64,000 nucleotides of DNA from Erwinia amylovora (GTDB lineage Bacteria > Pseudomonadota > Gammaproteobacteria > Enterobacterales > Enterobacteriaceae), in assembly GCF_017161565.1 (NCBI RefSeq), contig NZ_CP066796.1:434001-498000 (forward strand). The letters are read 5' to 3'. The translations under genes were made by a program, and so were the position numbers. Of the stretch, positions 38,921 to 48,620 are shown one piece after another; position 1 is the first letter of the stretch, and each line of letters begins with the position of its first letter. The notes under the pieces were generated by a model. That model did not search any database, was not told where the DNA came from, and saw nothing but the letters and a program-made list of their open reading frames with translations.

Positions 38921-41900
38921 TTAATCACTCATTATATTTTCCATATTTGAATGCGAATAACCCTTAACATCCTTGGTCATATCTTCACCCATCGATCCCG
39001 TTGTTCTGATTGGTAAGGTTCTTGCTACGTCGCTGAAACCGGGCAGACTTTGCCATACACTTGGATCGCCAATGACAAAGAAATGTTTCTTTGCTCGGGT
39101 CAGCGCTACGTTGAGCAGATTCGGTTTGCTGGAGGCCCACTTAGCGCCTCCATCATCATGCTCATCACATCCCAGTACCAGTATGACGATTTCGTTTTCT
39201 TTCCCCTGAAAAGTATGGACAGTACCGACACAACTCTTAAGCCATTGAGCGATCTCTTTGTGCTTTATCAAGGGTGAATATTGTCGCCATACTTTGAGAT
39301 CGCGTTGTTCCAGCAACGCTGATAGCGCTGTTTTAACCGCTTTAAACGGGGTAATAATGTAAATTGAATGCAGCGGCACATTTTCAGACAACAGACGATT
39401 CAATAAGTTGAGCAAACTTTTGCCGTGGCTGTCGCGATACTGCTTTTCCTTCAGTCCACCAGTTGCAGCCAGCCAGTGGTTATCAACGACTCCATTTACC
39501 CGCTGACTGCTTATTTTGTCAGAGGTAAACCCATGGATCATCCGATTGTCGTAGGCCATCTTGTTTGCCAGGGTAAACATCGGTTCAATGCAACGGCGGT
39601 GGACCCACAGGGGAATGCCGATCCATACATCGTGGTTCATCACCTTTAATTTACATCCCCAGGGATTGATGCGGTCGGTAACCTGTTGAACCGAAGTTCG
39701 TCCCGGATCCCAGTCTTCTGCATGCTGGTGCAAGGTGTTTCGGCACAAATGTTTCACAAGCACTGGCGAAGTGGTAAACACTGGTTCGATCTGTAAGGGA
39801 TCTCCAACAACCAGCACCCGCCTGGCACGCCATATAGCGCCAACAGCCTGCTGTGGCGAGGCCTGCCCGGCTTCATCGATCATCAGCCAGCCAAGTTCTT
39901 CCCCTTTCACTCCATGGAACATACGGCCAACTGAAGCAAAGGTGGTCGAAATTACAGGTACAAACATAAATAGAGTTTGCCACCAGCGTAAAGGGGTGGA
40001 TTCGGTATGAGGAGTGGAGAGAAAGTGACTGAGATCCCTGATATTCTTTCTGAAAGAACTTATGCTCAGAGCCTCATAAAGCCAGGCCTGATGCAGTTCC
40101 ATCGCGGCGATAAATAACCTGGAGCGCTGCCGATTTATTTCTGTGTCTTGCCAAAACGCCGTGCGTTGTAACTCTTTGTCATCTATCCGCTTATCAGCAT
40201 CCGGAAATGTTATGTGCGGAAACTTTTCTTTTAACCTCATCATAGCAACACTGTCATCAGCCTGCTGCCGGGTGGTTTTTTCAATATCCTGTTGTAGAGC
40301 GCTTTTTTTTGCCTTGATATCGTCAAGTTGTTTTCGCAGCTCGGTAGCGCGTTGCGTTTTCTGAACCAGCAATCCGGTCAGTGTTAATAAGTCATGCTGC
40401 GCTTTTAATCGTGCTTCCTGATACGCCTTGACCTGTTTGCGGTTTATAAGATGTGCCAGCCATCCGGGTGACTCTTTTTCAATAATTTTTTGCTGCTGTG
40501 CCGCATAGCGGATTTGTTTCTCAAGTAAGTCTTGTTCTTCGGTGATTTTTCTCAGTCTGTTGCGATACGTCTCACATGACTGTTCTGTCTGCTCCAGCTT
40601 CGATGATAAGGCGTTGAGTGCGCCATCAGGCTGTTTTGCCAGGAGGTTTGCCAATATCTCTAACTGTTGTTGTAATTCAGCTGTCTTTTTCTGACACGCG
40701 ATAAAATGCTTTTTAGCGTTAGCAAAAGGGGTTGCGTTATGATTACTCTTCCAGCGCCACAGGCTAAGAAAGTTTTCATCGGCATGACGAGATGTTTCAG
40801 CCCGGGTTTTACGTAAATGATGCTCATCGATCAGTAATCTCTGGGCAAACCTGGTGCGGTTTGCTTTTTTGCCCAGCGCTACCGAAATTAATCCCCAGCA
40901 ATGACTCTTTTCTTCCAACGGGCGGAAGAGATGATAATCACGTTCCTTGCCCTCGCCGTTTTTATCCCTTTTATGTTCACGTTTTGGGCGAGACGCCGCC
41001 GCTATTTGATTGGCCGTTGGTGCTAAATAGTCAACTGAACGAAATTCATCGGCAAGTGATTTTATCTGTGGCAACTCTTTTGAAATATTTTCCACCGCCG
41101 CATTATTAGATGACGCCATCACCATTTCATATCCGGTGAGTGCCTGCACGATAAAGCCGTCGCTATCCAGGGTATCAGTCACCTCTGCAAAACGAGAAAG
41201 TACTTTTGCCCGCTCAACAATATTGTGGGCGACCAGATCCCGTAGCAGGGTCGTTTTCCCCGTTCCCGGCGGCCCGTTAACTGATAGTATTCCCCCATCT
41301 GCAAGTTCATCTACGGCCGTATTAATGGCAAACTGCTGCATTAACGACATCGTATGCCCTGGCTCGGCAGGCCAGCGGCCTTGAGGCATTTTCTTTGGGT
41401 GCAATTGATCAATGACGGATGCAAGCCCGTCTTGAGAGTAGAGATCGGCATTTCTGGGCGCGCTTTCGCAGAGATAAGCCTTGAGCGTTTCACAGCGATT
41501 TTTTTGTTGCAGAGAAATAATGGCTCTTTCGATATCTTCAAAGAAAAAGCTATTCAGGATGGGGAGCGTGAAGGCTTTATCACTTTCGTTCAGAACATCT
41601 TCAATTTCACCTTCATTTTCGCAGGCTGTTTCAGTGCTGCCATTGTTACCTGTGAACCAGTCAATTTGTATTGCGTATTGCCAGGAAGGTTCATATCCAG
41701 CCCATTCGACTAAATGTGTTGTTAATAGCGTCAATATGTCGACAGTTCGCAGTATACCGTGACCCTTTTCTTGTGCGGGCTTGAGGGTCGAACGGAAATG
41801 ACTGAGAGTATCAGTAAGGCGCTTGCATGCGGCCGAGAAAACGTGCGATTCAAGTTGCTGAAGTTGTTGCTTTTGCAGGTGACCTAATGCCCAGGGAAGC

Positions 41901-42286
41901 GAGCTTACTGATAATTTATCCAGTGCGGGTACACCTTCTGCATTCAATTGAACCTTAGCAAAACATGTTGTTCCTTCCTGATTCAGGCGTTGCTCACATT
42001 CATCCACATCATGCCCATCGTTCTGGCCCAAAATAGACAGGCTCATCGTGCTGGCAATACTTTTCTCAAATAGTCCGAGATGTAAATTATATGATGATTT
42101 TGGTGGGATCTCGTATTGTTGGCGTAGTTCAGCCGAAAGCCAGGGCAGCACCTTATCACCTGACTGCTGTAGCTTTTTGAGAGGGATTAACAAGCTTTTA
42201 TCTTTTTTTTCAAGCGTATAGGGCTGGAAAAACTCAACGCGTTGCCAGGCTCTGAGAATGTCGTTCGGTAAGGGGATAGCTGCCAT
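38921..42286 (-). CDS. Large SF1 helicase/ATPase (UPF1/Dna2-like), candidate defence protein
   Basis: A 1121-residue protein stands alone between the IS remnant and the core genome. Walker A (Asn-Gly-Pro-Pro-Gly-Thr-Gly-Lys-Thr-Thr) lies near residue 338. A long Gln/Leu/Lys-rich coiled coil (about 500-680) is inserted before motif II, Trp-Leu-Met-Ile-Asp-Glu-Ala-Gly-Gln near 802. Motif III (Val-Val-Gly-Asp-Pro-Leu-Gln) and the C-terminal Val-His-Thr-Phe-Gln-Gly-Lys-Glu and Asn-Val-Ala-Leu-Thr-Arg-Ala-Lys-Lys motifs complete an SF1 helicase of the AAA_11/AAA_12 type. I see no nuclease domain. The first 300 residues are unfamiliar. Location in the leuX variable region and lack of partners make a single-gene anti-phage or plasmid-defence role plausible but unproven. 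Confidence 0.85.
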   Translation of the reverse strand: MAAIPLPNDILRAWQRVEFFQPYTLEKKDKSLLIPLKKLQQSGDKVLPWLSAELRQQYEIPPKSSYNLHLGLFEKSIASTMSLSILGQNDGHDVDECEQRLNQEGTTCFAKVQLNAEGVPALDKLSVSSLPWALGHLQKQQLQQLESHVFSAACKRLTDTLSHFRSTLKPAQEKGHGILRTVDILTLLTTHLVEWAGYEPSWQYAIQIDWFTGNNGSTETACENEGEIEDVLNESDKAFTLPILNSFFFEDIERAIISLQQKNRCETLKAYLCESAPRNADLYSQDGLASVIDQLHPKKMPQGRWPAEPGHTMSLMQQFAINTAVDELADGGILSVNGPPGTGKTTLLRDLVAHNIVERAKVLSRFAEVTDTLDSDGFIVQALTGYEMVMASSNNAAVENISKELPQIKSLADEFRSVDYLAPTANQIAAASRPKREHKRDKNGEGKERDYHLFRPLEEKSHCWGLISVALGKKANRTRFAQRLLIDEHHLRKTRAETSRHADENFLSLWRWKSNHNATPFANAKKHFIACQKKTAELQQQLEILANLLAKQPDGALNALSSKLEQTEQSCETYRNRLRKITEEQDLLEKQIRYAAQQQKIIEKESPGWLAHLINRKQVKAYQEARLKAQHDLLTLTGLLVQKTQRATELRKQLDDIKAKKSALQQDIEKTTRQQADDSVAMMRLKEKFPHITFPDADKRIDDKELQRTAFWQDTEINRQRSRLFIAAMELHQAWLYEALSISSFRKNIRDLSHFLSTPHTESTPLRWWQTLFMFVPVISTTFASVGRMFHGVKGEELGWLMIDEAGQASPQQAVGAIWRARRVLVVGDPLQIEPVFTTSPVLVKHLCRNTLHQHAEDWDPGRTSVQQVTDRINPWGCKLKVMNHDVWIGIPLWVHRRCIEPMFTLANKMAYDNRMIHGFTSDKISSQRVNGVVDNHWLAATGGLKEKQYRDSHGKSLLNLLNRLLSENVPLHSIYIITPFKAVKTALSALLEQRDLKVWRQYSPLIKHKEIAQWLKSCVGTVHTFQGKENEIVILVLGCDEHDDGGAKWASSKPNLLNVALTRAKKHFFVIGDPSVWQSLPGFSDVARTLPIRTTGSMGEDMTKDVKGYSHSNMENIMSD

Positions 42287-42672
42287 ATTAGCTCTTTAAT
42301 TATTTTCGCGAATATATCGATATCAAATACAGACTACTTCAATCAATATAATCTGTCCCTGAGATTCTTCCCTGTTACGCCGTCATTTCTGCACTCACCA
42401 TTTACTATTGCGCCACCACAATGGTAACGAAGCAGGGGGTTGGATCCATTATGCAACACTTATCGCCTTTGCGCGTCAGCTTCCTCTGCCATCCTTCGTG
42501 ACTGCTGATATTGACAGTCAGATCGACAGAACCCGGTCCAGACCTGCATTTCTGCAAGCCAGCATAAAAAAATTAAATTTCCCACGGTGGATTTTTCCCT
42601 TCCCGCCACCCAGAATAGCCTCAGGCCGGCATACGCCGGATGAAAATCGATATGCGCAGCGAGGGCAACAGT
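42287..42672. other. Junction between accessory region and right core
   Basis: No supported gene in these 386 bases. The first half is AT-rich and must hold the promoter of the leftward helicase gene; base composition becomes core-like from about 42400 on, so the boundary of acquired DNA probably lies here. Confidence 0.5.
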
Positions 42673-43230
42673 ATGCAGCAAGGACCATTAACGGAAGTCG
42701 AGCTGGAATGGCTCGACGAGATCTTAGTCAAATACGGTAATGATGAGTCAGTGCTCGATGTCTCTGAACTGGACGGGCTGTTTACCGCCATTCTTTCCGG
42801 ACCGGTGCTGGTTGGGCCGCAGGAGTGGCTGCCGCTGATTTGGGGCGGTGAAGAGCACGAACCTGACTGGGGATCCGAGGAGGAGTTCGAACAGTTTATG
42901 GACCTGATCGCGCAGCATATGAATGATATTGCCGATCGTCTTAATGACTATCCCGATCAGTTTGAACCGCTGTTTGGAACCCGCGAAGTGGAGGGACAGG
43001 CATTTACCGTAGTGGAAGAGTGGTGCTTTGGTTATATGAAAGGCGTAGCGCTGGGCGACTGGTCATCGCTACATGCGTCGCTGCATCCGGCCCTGCAGGC
43101 GATTGCGCTGCATGGTAAGGAAGAGCATTTTGCCGAGCTGGACACATTCTCACCGGATGAATATGAGCAGAGCATTGCGGCAATACGCCCGGCAGCGCTG
43201 AGTCTGCATCAGAAAAGACAGCTGCACTAA
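42673..43230 (+). CDS. UPF0149 (YecA/YgfB-like) protein
   Basis: The 185-residue acidic protein belongs to UPF0149: Leu-Asp-Val-Ser-Glu-Leu-Asp-Gly-Leu-Phe-Thr-Ala-Ile near residue 35, then Glu-Glu-Trp-Cys-Phe-Gly-Tyr-Met-Lys-Gly near residue 115. Longer YecA proteins end in a Cys-rich SEC-C metal motif; this one lacks it. The function is not established. I start it at ATG 42673, with GAGGG 7 bases before it, rather than at an ATG 11 codons upstream. Confidence 0.85.
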   Translation: MQQGPLTEVELEWLDEILVKYGNDESVLDVSELDGLFTAILSGPVLVGPQEWLPLIWGGEEHEPDWGSEEEFEQFMDLIAQHMNDIADRLNDYPDQFEPLFGTREVEGQAFTVVEEWCFGYMKGVALGDWSSLHASLHPALQAIALHGKEEHFAELDTFSPDEYEQSIAAIRPAALSLHQKRQLH

Positions 43231-43279
43231 GCCAGATCGTCGCCACGCACGCGGCTGCGTGGTGATGGCACGCCGTTGA

Positions 43280-44083
43280 CTACCAGCCAACCACGGCACC
43301 GCCGTTGAAGATTTTATCCGCTGCTGCCGCTACCTCTGGCGACTGGTACGCCCGAATGAAATCACGCACCTTCGCCGCATCTTTGTTGTTTGCGCGTGTC
43401 ACGATGATGTTGACGTAGGGCGACTGCTTATCCTCAATAAACAGGCTATCGCGTACCGGGTTCAGGCCAGTTTGCTGGATATAGGTTGTATTAATAATCG
43501 CTACGGTCACCTGGGCATCGTCGATCACGCGCGGCAACTGTGCTGCTTCTGTTTCGATCATCTTCAAATGCCGTGGATTAGCAGTCACATCCAGTGCCGT
43601 TGGCAGCAGCCCGCTGTTTGGCTTCAGGGTAACCAGTTTCTCTTTTTGTAGCAGCAATAGCGCGCGCCCGAGGTTGGTAGGATCGTTTGGAATGGCAACG
43701 GTGTCACCGTCTTTAAGTTCGGAGATGCGTTTAATCTTTTTAGAGTAACCGGCTATCGGGAAAACAAAGGTGTTGCCGACGGCGACCAGCGTTCTGCCGC
43801 TGGCTTTATTATCCTGTTCAAGGAACGGACGATGCTGGAACACGTTAGCATCAAGATCGCCGTGAGCGGTAGGTTCATTGGGCAGTAATGAACCGCTGAA
43901 ACCGACCAGTTCCACATTCAGCCCGTATTGCTCTTTGGCGACTTTTTTCGCCACTTCCGCCACATCCTGTTCGGCGCCGTTAATCACACCGACCTTAATA
44001 TGACGGGCATCCTGGTTTTTATTATCGCATCCGGTTAGCAGGGAACCCAGCAGCAGCAGCGCAGCAATTAAGGCACGATCCAC
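43280..44083 (-). CDS. nlpA: NlpA lipoprotein (MetQ-family substrate-binding protein)
   Basis: The 267-residue protein has a lipoprotein signal with lipobox Leu-Leu-Thr-Gly-Cys (Cys19) followed by Asp, which keeps it in the inner membrane. The mature part follows E. coli NlpA almost throughout: Val-Gly-Val-Ile-Asn-Gly-Ala-Glu-Gln-Asp-Val, Val-Phe-Gln-His-Arg-Pro-Phe-Leu-Glu-Gln-Asp, Asn-Asp-Pro-Thr-Asn-Leu-Gly-Arg-Ala-Leu, and Phe-Asn-Gly-Gly-Ala-Val at the end. It belongs to the MetQ family of methionine-binding proteins; NlpA can support methionine uptake in E. coli. No metN/metI genes are adjacent. Confidence 0.95.
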   Translation of the reverse strand: MDRALIAALLLLGSLLTGCDNKNQDARHIKVGVINGAEQDVAEVAKKVAKEQYGLNVELVGFSGSLLPNEPTAHGDLDANVFQHRPFLEQDNKASGRTLVAVGNTFVFPIAGYSKKIKRISELKDGDTVAIPNDPTNLGRALLLLQKEKLVTLKPNSGLLPTALDVTANPRHLKMIETEAAQLPRVIDDAQVTVAIINTTYIQQTGLNPVRDSLFIEDKQSPYVNIIVTRANNKDAAKVRDFIRAYQSPEVAAAADKIFNGGAVVGW

Positions 44084-44211
44084 GTTAATTATCCTTAGAT
44101 TCAGCCAGCTGGCTGAATGATAAATAACCGCAATTTCGCCGCTAAGTCAATAAGGCGGCTTATGATAAAAAGGCATGATTAATAAGCGGAAAACAGGAAG
44201 CAGGACAGGGC

Positions 44212-44469
44212 TTAAGGGTTATGGCGTTGCGCATGCCACAGCAGCACCAGCGCCGCAAGGTCATCTTCAAGTGTGTAGAGGTAGCAGGAAGGAACATCCA
44301 GCACGGCCGCCAGCCGGCATACCAGTTCAAAATCAGGAACGTGGATACCGCGCTCGTACTGATTCATCCGTGCGCTGGCGGTGGCTTCATCAATTCCCGC
44401 TAAAACCCCAAGCTTTTGCTGGGATAAGCCCTTTTTCAGGCGAGCTTCTTTCAAACGATGTGGCAGCAT
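44212..44469 (-). CDS. XRE-family helix-turn-helix regulator
   Basis: A single HTH_3 domain of 85 residues: Leu-Lys-Glu-Ala-Arg-Leu-Lys-Lys-Gly-Leu-Ser-Gln-Gln-Lys-Leu-Gly-Val-Leu-Ala-Gly and Asn-Gln-Tyr-Glu-Arg-Gly-Ile-His-Val-Pro. It has only a short tail, so probably acts as a small repressor. It diverges from the SfsB-like gene across 130 bases, which likely contain the control sites of both. Confidence 0.9.
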   Translation of the reverse strand: MLPHRLKEARLKKGLSQQKLGVLAGIDEATASARMNQYERGIHVPDFELVCRLAAVLDVPSCYLYTLEDDLAALVLLWHAQRHNP

Positions 44470-44599
44470 GTCGATCCTGACTTCTGAACAATTAACAGGA
44501 TTCTCTTAGCTGCTCATGTAAATTGTACTAAGTAATGCTTAGTGATAACGTTTAAGGGTAGCAGGAGTAACCGGACATAAATCAGGAGCAGAGGAAGGC

Positions 44600-44929
44600 A
44601 TGAAGAAAAGAAGAGATATGCACCCGGCCGATATCCTGGCTGCGTTCAAAAAACGCAAAACTTCACTGGCGGCATTATCGCGTCAGGCCGGTCTGAATTC
44701 AGGCACGCTGGCTAATGCATTGAAAAGACCGTGGCCAAAAGGGGAGTTTATTATTGCCGCCGCGCTGGGGTTACACCCGTCAGCGATCTGGCCCAGCCGC
44801 TATTATGATAGCCGGGGGCTGCTGCTGGCGCGTGAGCAGCGGTTGCGCCGTTCACGCGCCATCCCGCCAGCGGCTGACGCGCCAGAAACAGAGGAGAATA
44901 TCTTTATATTGCCTGACAGCATCGCTTAA
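44600..44929 (+). CDS. sfsB: SfsB/Nlp-type (Mu Ner-like) DNA-binding protein
   Basis: The 109 residues show the Ner/Nlp helix-turn-helix: Met-His-Pro-Ala-Asp-Ile-Leu-Ala-Ala-Phe-Lys-Lys-Arg, Thr-Ser-Leu-Ala-Ala-Leu-Ser-Arg, and the hallmark Leu-Ala-Asn-Ala-Leu-Lys-Arg-Pro-Trp-Pro-Lys-Gly-Glu, then Ile-Trp-Pro-Ser-Arg-Tyr. E. coli SfsB (Nlp) was linked to maltose gene expression. The C-terminal 25 residues extend beyond the E. coli protein. The symbol rests on similarity; the gene could be another Ner-like copy. Confidence 0.8.
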   Translation: MKKRRDMHPADILAAFKKRKTSLAALSRQAGLNSGTLANALKRPWPKGEFIIAAALGLHPSAIWPSRYYDSRGLLLAREQRLRRSRAIPPAADAPETEENIFILPDSIA

Positions 44930-44947
44930 CCTCGCTGGTGGTGTCGC

Positions 44948-46123
44948 TTAGTTAGCCATAATGCTCGCGGCTAACTGAGCGCTGCCGGATGTATTACCGA
45001 TAAGCTCGGTCAGCAGATTATTCGCCCCATCGCTCATTGGCGTAAAGCGGGTTTCTGCCGTCCGGGCTACCACGATAAACACCCCCACGCTGTACTGCGG
45101 CACCATCGCCATATAGGTAATAAAACCGCCGCCGCCGCCGGTTTTTTCAATAATGCCCGGACGCCCCTCGCGCGGAGCCATATATACCCAACCCATCCCC
45201 AGCGCATCTGCCCGGCCAGGCACATCCATACCTTCAACTTTGCTTAACTGACCGCGTTGATAAATCATCGTTTGCAGGCGATCGGCCTGTGGGCTGCGGG
45301 TATGTAAGTCAGATGAAAGGAATTGTTGCATCCAGCGCCCCATATCATCGGGGGTGGAGTAAACGCCGCCGCTGCCGATGGCCGCCAGCGAATTATCACA
45401 GGGGCTGGGGTTTTTGGCCGGTACGATCAGGCGACCACACTGATCGGGTGAGGGGGTAAAGGTGGTGTCCTTCATCCCCAGTGGACGGGTGATCTTCTCG
45501 CGAAACAGTGCGGCATAAGGCTTGCCGCCCGCCTTTGCCAGCGCATCACCTAGCAGGTCAAAGGCGAGGTTAGAATATGCGGCACGTTCGCCGGGCGCCC
45601 ACTTCAGCTGCGCGGCGCCAAGCCAGTTCCAGCGCTGACTGTAGGTAGGCCAGGTAAACACTGTACGCACCGCCTTACCACCGGGCTGCTCCCGTGGCAG
45701 GGCGCTGGTATGCGTAGCGAGATTAATCAGGCGGATCGGTTGCCCCTTAAAGCTGGGTACCCTGCTGCCTGAAGGAGCATATTTGCTGAGCGGATCGTCC
45801 AGCTGCAGACGGCCTTCTTCGGCCAGCTTGATCATTAGCTGGCTGGTCATCAGCTTGCTCAGTGATGCCACGCGTATCAACGAGTCTTTTTCTGGCGGCC
45901 GCTGACTACCGGGACGTACCGAACCACGGCTGGCAAACACCCGTTGATTGGCATCAATAGCGACTATCGCCATTGCGCTGGCTTTGGTGTTGTAAAAGAT
46001 GTTATCAGCGTAGCGTTCAACCGTTTTTGCTGCCAGCAGCGGGTCGGGAGCCGTTCGCGCCTGGCCTGCCAACGGCAGTGCCAGCACGGGAAGCAGCAAA
46101 AAAGCACAGAGCGATGGTTTCAA
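44948..46123 (-). CDS. ampH: AmpH, D-Ala-D-Ala carboxypeptidase/endopeptidase
   Basis: A class C beta-lactamase-fold enzyme of the periplasm that trims peptidoglycan peptides. It follows E. coli AmpH along its length: the active Ser in Ala-Ser-Leu-Ser-Lys-Leu-Met-Thr, Ala-Ala-Tyr-Ser-Asn-Leu-Ala-Phe-Asp-Leu-Leu (the Tyr-Ser-Asn motif), and Lys-Thr-Gly-Gly-Gly-Gly-Gly-Phe. No ATG opens the frame. I choose TTG 46123, with AGGAA about 9 bases before it, because it yields a clean signal peptide ending Leu-Ala-Gly-Gln-Ala and 391 residues (E. coli 385). Another TTG at 46189 adds 22 residues. A TTG start implies modest expression. Confidence 0.93.
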   Translation of the reverse strand: MKPSLCAFLLLPVLALPLAGQARTAPDPLLAAKTVERYADNIFYNTKASAMAIVAIDANQRVFASRGSVRPGSQRPPEKDSLIRVASLSKLMTSQLMIKLAEEGRLQLDDPLSKYAPSGSRVPSFKGQPIRLINLATHTSALPREQPGGKAVRTVFTWPTYSQRWNWLGAAQLKWAPGERAAYSNLAFDLLGDALAKAGGKPYAALFREKITRPLGMKDTTFTPSPDQCGRLIVPAKNPSPCDNSLAAIGSGGVYSTPDDMGRWMQQFLSSDLHTRSPQADRLQTMIYQRGQLSKVEGMDVPGRADALGMGWVYMAPREGRPGIIEKTGGGGGFITYMAMVPQYSVGVFIVVARTAETRFTPMSDGANNLLTELIGNTSGSAQLAASIMAN

Positions 46124-46696
46124 CGGGCGGCCGTTCCTGTCAGTAAATGAATGGGCGCTCCATAGTAGTTTTTTTGACTTTAACTGCAAGCCTTTCCTGA
46201 TGATAAATTGAGCCTGTCAGGGGGGCGGAGTGGCCCGCAGGCTGACAGGAGCAATCCCCGGTTTACGGGCAGCAAAACCATCCATTGTCCCCTCACTGGT
46301 TTTAATCGGCTGCGCTGGCGTAAAGGCAATGCTGCGCGCCTCCGTTGGGTTGCTTACCGGCCGCGATAAAGAGGCACTTAGCCTGAAGTCGGGCGCTAAC
46401 AGGATAAACGTACCTGATATTTCTGCTGGTGAGAAAATGATTAAGAAATGCGTGATTGTTCACAGAAATAAAGCTTCAGCCGCCATGCTGATTATTCTGA
46501 ACTTGCGACCCACCTTTATGAAAACACTCAGGTTCTAACTATCTGTTTATGTTGAAAAATCCATTAAATTCTGCCTTTGCCCAATCTATTCAGTTATCAA
46601 TGCAGCGAAAACGGCTCTGTTAGCGCTATTGAAGAACGGTCATGGGGATAGTATTCGCCAGCTGATCTTTTTTTTACGACAACACAGGGCTACAAG
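46124..46696. other. Intergenic region between ampH and the porin gene
   Basis: No well-supported gene. A 102-codon rightward frame from 46230 has no good ribosome-binding site, an erratic composition and no known domain. The AT-rich part after about 46540 is the likely promoter and leader of the porin gene. Confidence 0.5.
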
Positions 46697-47848
46697 ATGT
46701 TAATTAGAAAATCTATTTTAAACCAGGCCATGGGGCTGGGGCTGGCTGTTAGCTGTGCTTCTTTCGCGGCGAATGCCGAAATCACCGTTCTGAAGCAGAA
46801 CCCACAGGCAGGCGATCCGTTGAGCCGTCTTAACTTCACCGTTGGCGGCAGCATCCGCCCCCAGTTCAATAATTTCACCGGCGACGGTGACAAAGGGTCC
46901 TACAAGCGTAACGGCTTTGATGGCGGCAGTCGTTTGCGCTTTGCTGCTGATTACTATCTGTTCGATGACATCAGCTGGATCAGCTACTACGAGCTGGGGG
47001 TAGATATCCCGGCGCTGTTCGACTGGGATCATCACTATGCTGACGGGGCTAATGACACCTCGCGCCGTATGCTGTACACCGGCCTGAAAAGCAAAACCTG
47101 GGGGCAGCTGACATTCGGTCAGCAGAACAGCGTGTATTACGATGTGGTTGGTGCAAAAACCGATCTCTGGGATTACGACATGCTGGGGCAGGCACCGGGT
47201 AATGGTATTAAAGGCGACTACGATGGCTCATTTCGTTCGCGCAAGATGCTGAAATATAAAAATACCTTCGGTGATGCCGATGTTTACGCCTCTTATCTGT
47301 TCGCCGATAACGAATATCTGACGGGTAAAGGCCCGCGCTATAAGCGCGAAGGGGGCGGGTCGCTGGGCGTGGACTACCACATTGCTAAAGACCTGGCCTG
47401 GGGCACCGCGTGGAATTACACCCGGGCGGAGATGCGCGATCCGGTTAAAGGTAATGATAAAACCTGGGATCAGAACATCTTCGGTACCTCTCTGAGCTGG
47501 ACGCCGGACAACTGGACCTTTACCGTCGGCGGCGGCTGGTACGACAACTTCCTTCCCAGCAAAAACGCGGATGTTAATCACTACTTCGCTGGTGATGCCT
47601 GGGGTATTGAGTACCTTGCCGGCTACACCGTGGCGGTCAATCAATACGGCCTGAAGTCGGTGATGCCATACGTGATGGGTGATCGTATGCAATACGTAAC
47701 CGGCCGTGACTACCAGCGTATTGATAACGGCGTGGGGATGTCCTTCAAGCTGGATTACGGCTTCCGTGTTGACTACGAACATGTCTTTACTTCCAGTACC
47801 GACAACCTGGGTGATATGAACCTGGTTCGTCTGCGTTACGACTTCTAA
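46697..47848 (+). CDS. Outer-membrane porin
   Basis: The 383-residue protein has a signal peptide (cleavage after Ala-Ala-Asn-Ala near residue 27) and an alternating beta-strand pattern rich in Tyr, Trp and Gly. It ends in Leu-Arg-Tyr-Asp-Phe, the C-terminal Phe needed for assembly by the BAM complex. Segments such as Gly-Gly-Ser-Arg-Leu-Arg-Phe-Ala-Ala-Asp-Tyr-Tyr and Leu-Thr-Phe-Gly-Gln-Gln-Asn-Ser are those of Gram-negative general porins of the OmpC/OmpL class, but it is not OmpC or OmpF. Substrate is unknown. It seems to be a single-gene unit with a hairpin 10 bases after its stop. Confidence 0.85.
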   Translation: MLIRKSILNQAMGLGLAVSCASFAANAEITVLKQNPQAGDPLSRLNFTVGGSIRPQFNNFTGDGDKGSYKRNGFDGGSRLRFAADYYLFDDISWISYYELGVDIPALFDWDHHYADGANDTSRRMLYTGLKSKTWGQLTFGQQNSVYYDVVGAKTDLWDYDMLGQAPGNGIKGDYDGSFRSRKMLKYKNTFGDADVYASYLFADNEYLTGKGPRYKREGGGSLGVDYHIAKDLAWGTAWNYTRAEMRDPVKGNDKTWDQNIFGTSLSWTPDNWTFTVGGGWYDNFLPSKNADVNHYFAGDAWGIEYLAGYTVAVNQYGLKSVMPYVMGDRMQYVTGRDYQRIDNGVGMSFKLDYGFRVDYEHVFTSSTDNLGDMNLVRLRYDF

Positions 47849-47857
47849 GCTTCCCCC

Positions 47858-47882
47858 GTTCCCCGGCGTCACGTCGGGGAAC
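47858..47882 (+). terminator. Hairpin behind the porin gene
   Basis: Perfect eight-base stem GTTCCCCG / CGGGGAAC with a nine-base loop, followed by a pyrimidine-rich stretch with only scattered T residues. Confidence 0.6.
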
Positions 47883-48035
47883 TACCTCTTCTTCTCAACT
47901 GGTGTTTTTCGGCCTGATTTCATAACATTGCTGTCGCAGGCGAACCACCTGTTGGTCATTAGCGGCGGATCGCCCCCTTGTGAATTTGCTGGCTCTTGCA
48001 TCATCTGAGGGCTGCAGTGTTAGTGAGAAGAATCT

Positions 48036-48554
48036 ATGGCAGCACAGGGTATTATCGATATCATCCAGCCTGGTTTGCGGGTGCTGTTCTGCGGTATTAA
48101 CCCCGGCAAGTCCTCTGCCCATACCGGCTTTCATTTTGCACACCCCGGCAACCGCTTTTGGAAAACCATTTTCCAGGCGGGTTTCACCCGGACCCAGCTC
48201 AAGCCTGAGCAGGAGCAGCAGCTGCTGGAAACCGGTTGTGGCATCACCATGCTGGTCGAGCGGCCAACGGTGCTGGCCAGCGAGCTGACCAGCCGCGAAC
48301 TACGCAGTGGCGGACAGGCGCTGGTGGATAAGATTGAACGTTTTCAGCCCGCTGCGCTGGCGGTGCTGGGCAAGCAGGCTTATCAGCAGGCGTTTCGCCG
48401 TAGTAAGGTGGAGTGGGGCAGGCAGCCTCTGGCCCTGGGCGGGACGGAAATCTGGGTACTGCCCAATCCCAGCGGACTGAACCGCGCTTCCCAGCAGGAA
48501 ATGACAGCGGCCTATGCGCAGCTGCATGAAGCGCTCAGTCAGCAGGGGCGGTGA
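48036..48554 (+). CDS. mug: Mug, G:U/G:T mismatch-specific DNA glycosylase
   Basis: Removes uracil, ethenocytosine and thymine opposite guanine in base-excision repair. The 172-residue protein has the Mug active-site segment Cys-Gly-Ile-Asn-Pro-Gly-Lys-Ser near residue 20, then His-Pro-Gly-Asn-Arg-Phe-Trp-Lys, and Leu-Pro-Asn-Pro-Ser-Gly-Leu-Asn-Arg near residue 145, the second catalytic motif. Length is close to E. coli (168). Its convergent neighbour is rpoD, the normal enterobacterial position. Confidence 0.96.
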   Translation: MAAQGIIDIIQPGLRVLFCGINPGKSSAHTGFHFAHPGNRFWKTIFQAGFTRTQLKPEQEQQLLETGCGITMLVERPTVLASELTSRELRSGGQALVDKIERFQPAALAVLGKQAYQQAFRRSKVEWGRQPLALGGTEIWVLPNPSGLNRASQQEMTAAYAQLHEALSQQGR

Positions 48555-48620
48555 TTGGAAGTGTGACAAGCCAGGAAGGATGTTGAACAGGTAAAAGTCC
48601 CTGGCGACAGGGTATTGGGC

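Noticed and set aside
46230..46538. A 102-codon frame upstream of the porin gene
   Set aside because: No ribosome-binding site, irregular composition and no known domain; the region is better read as promoter and leader.
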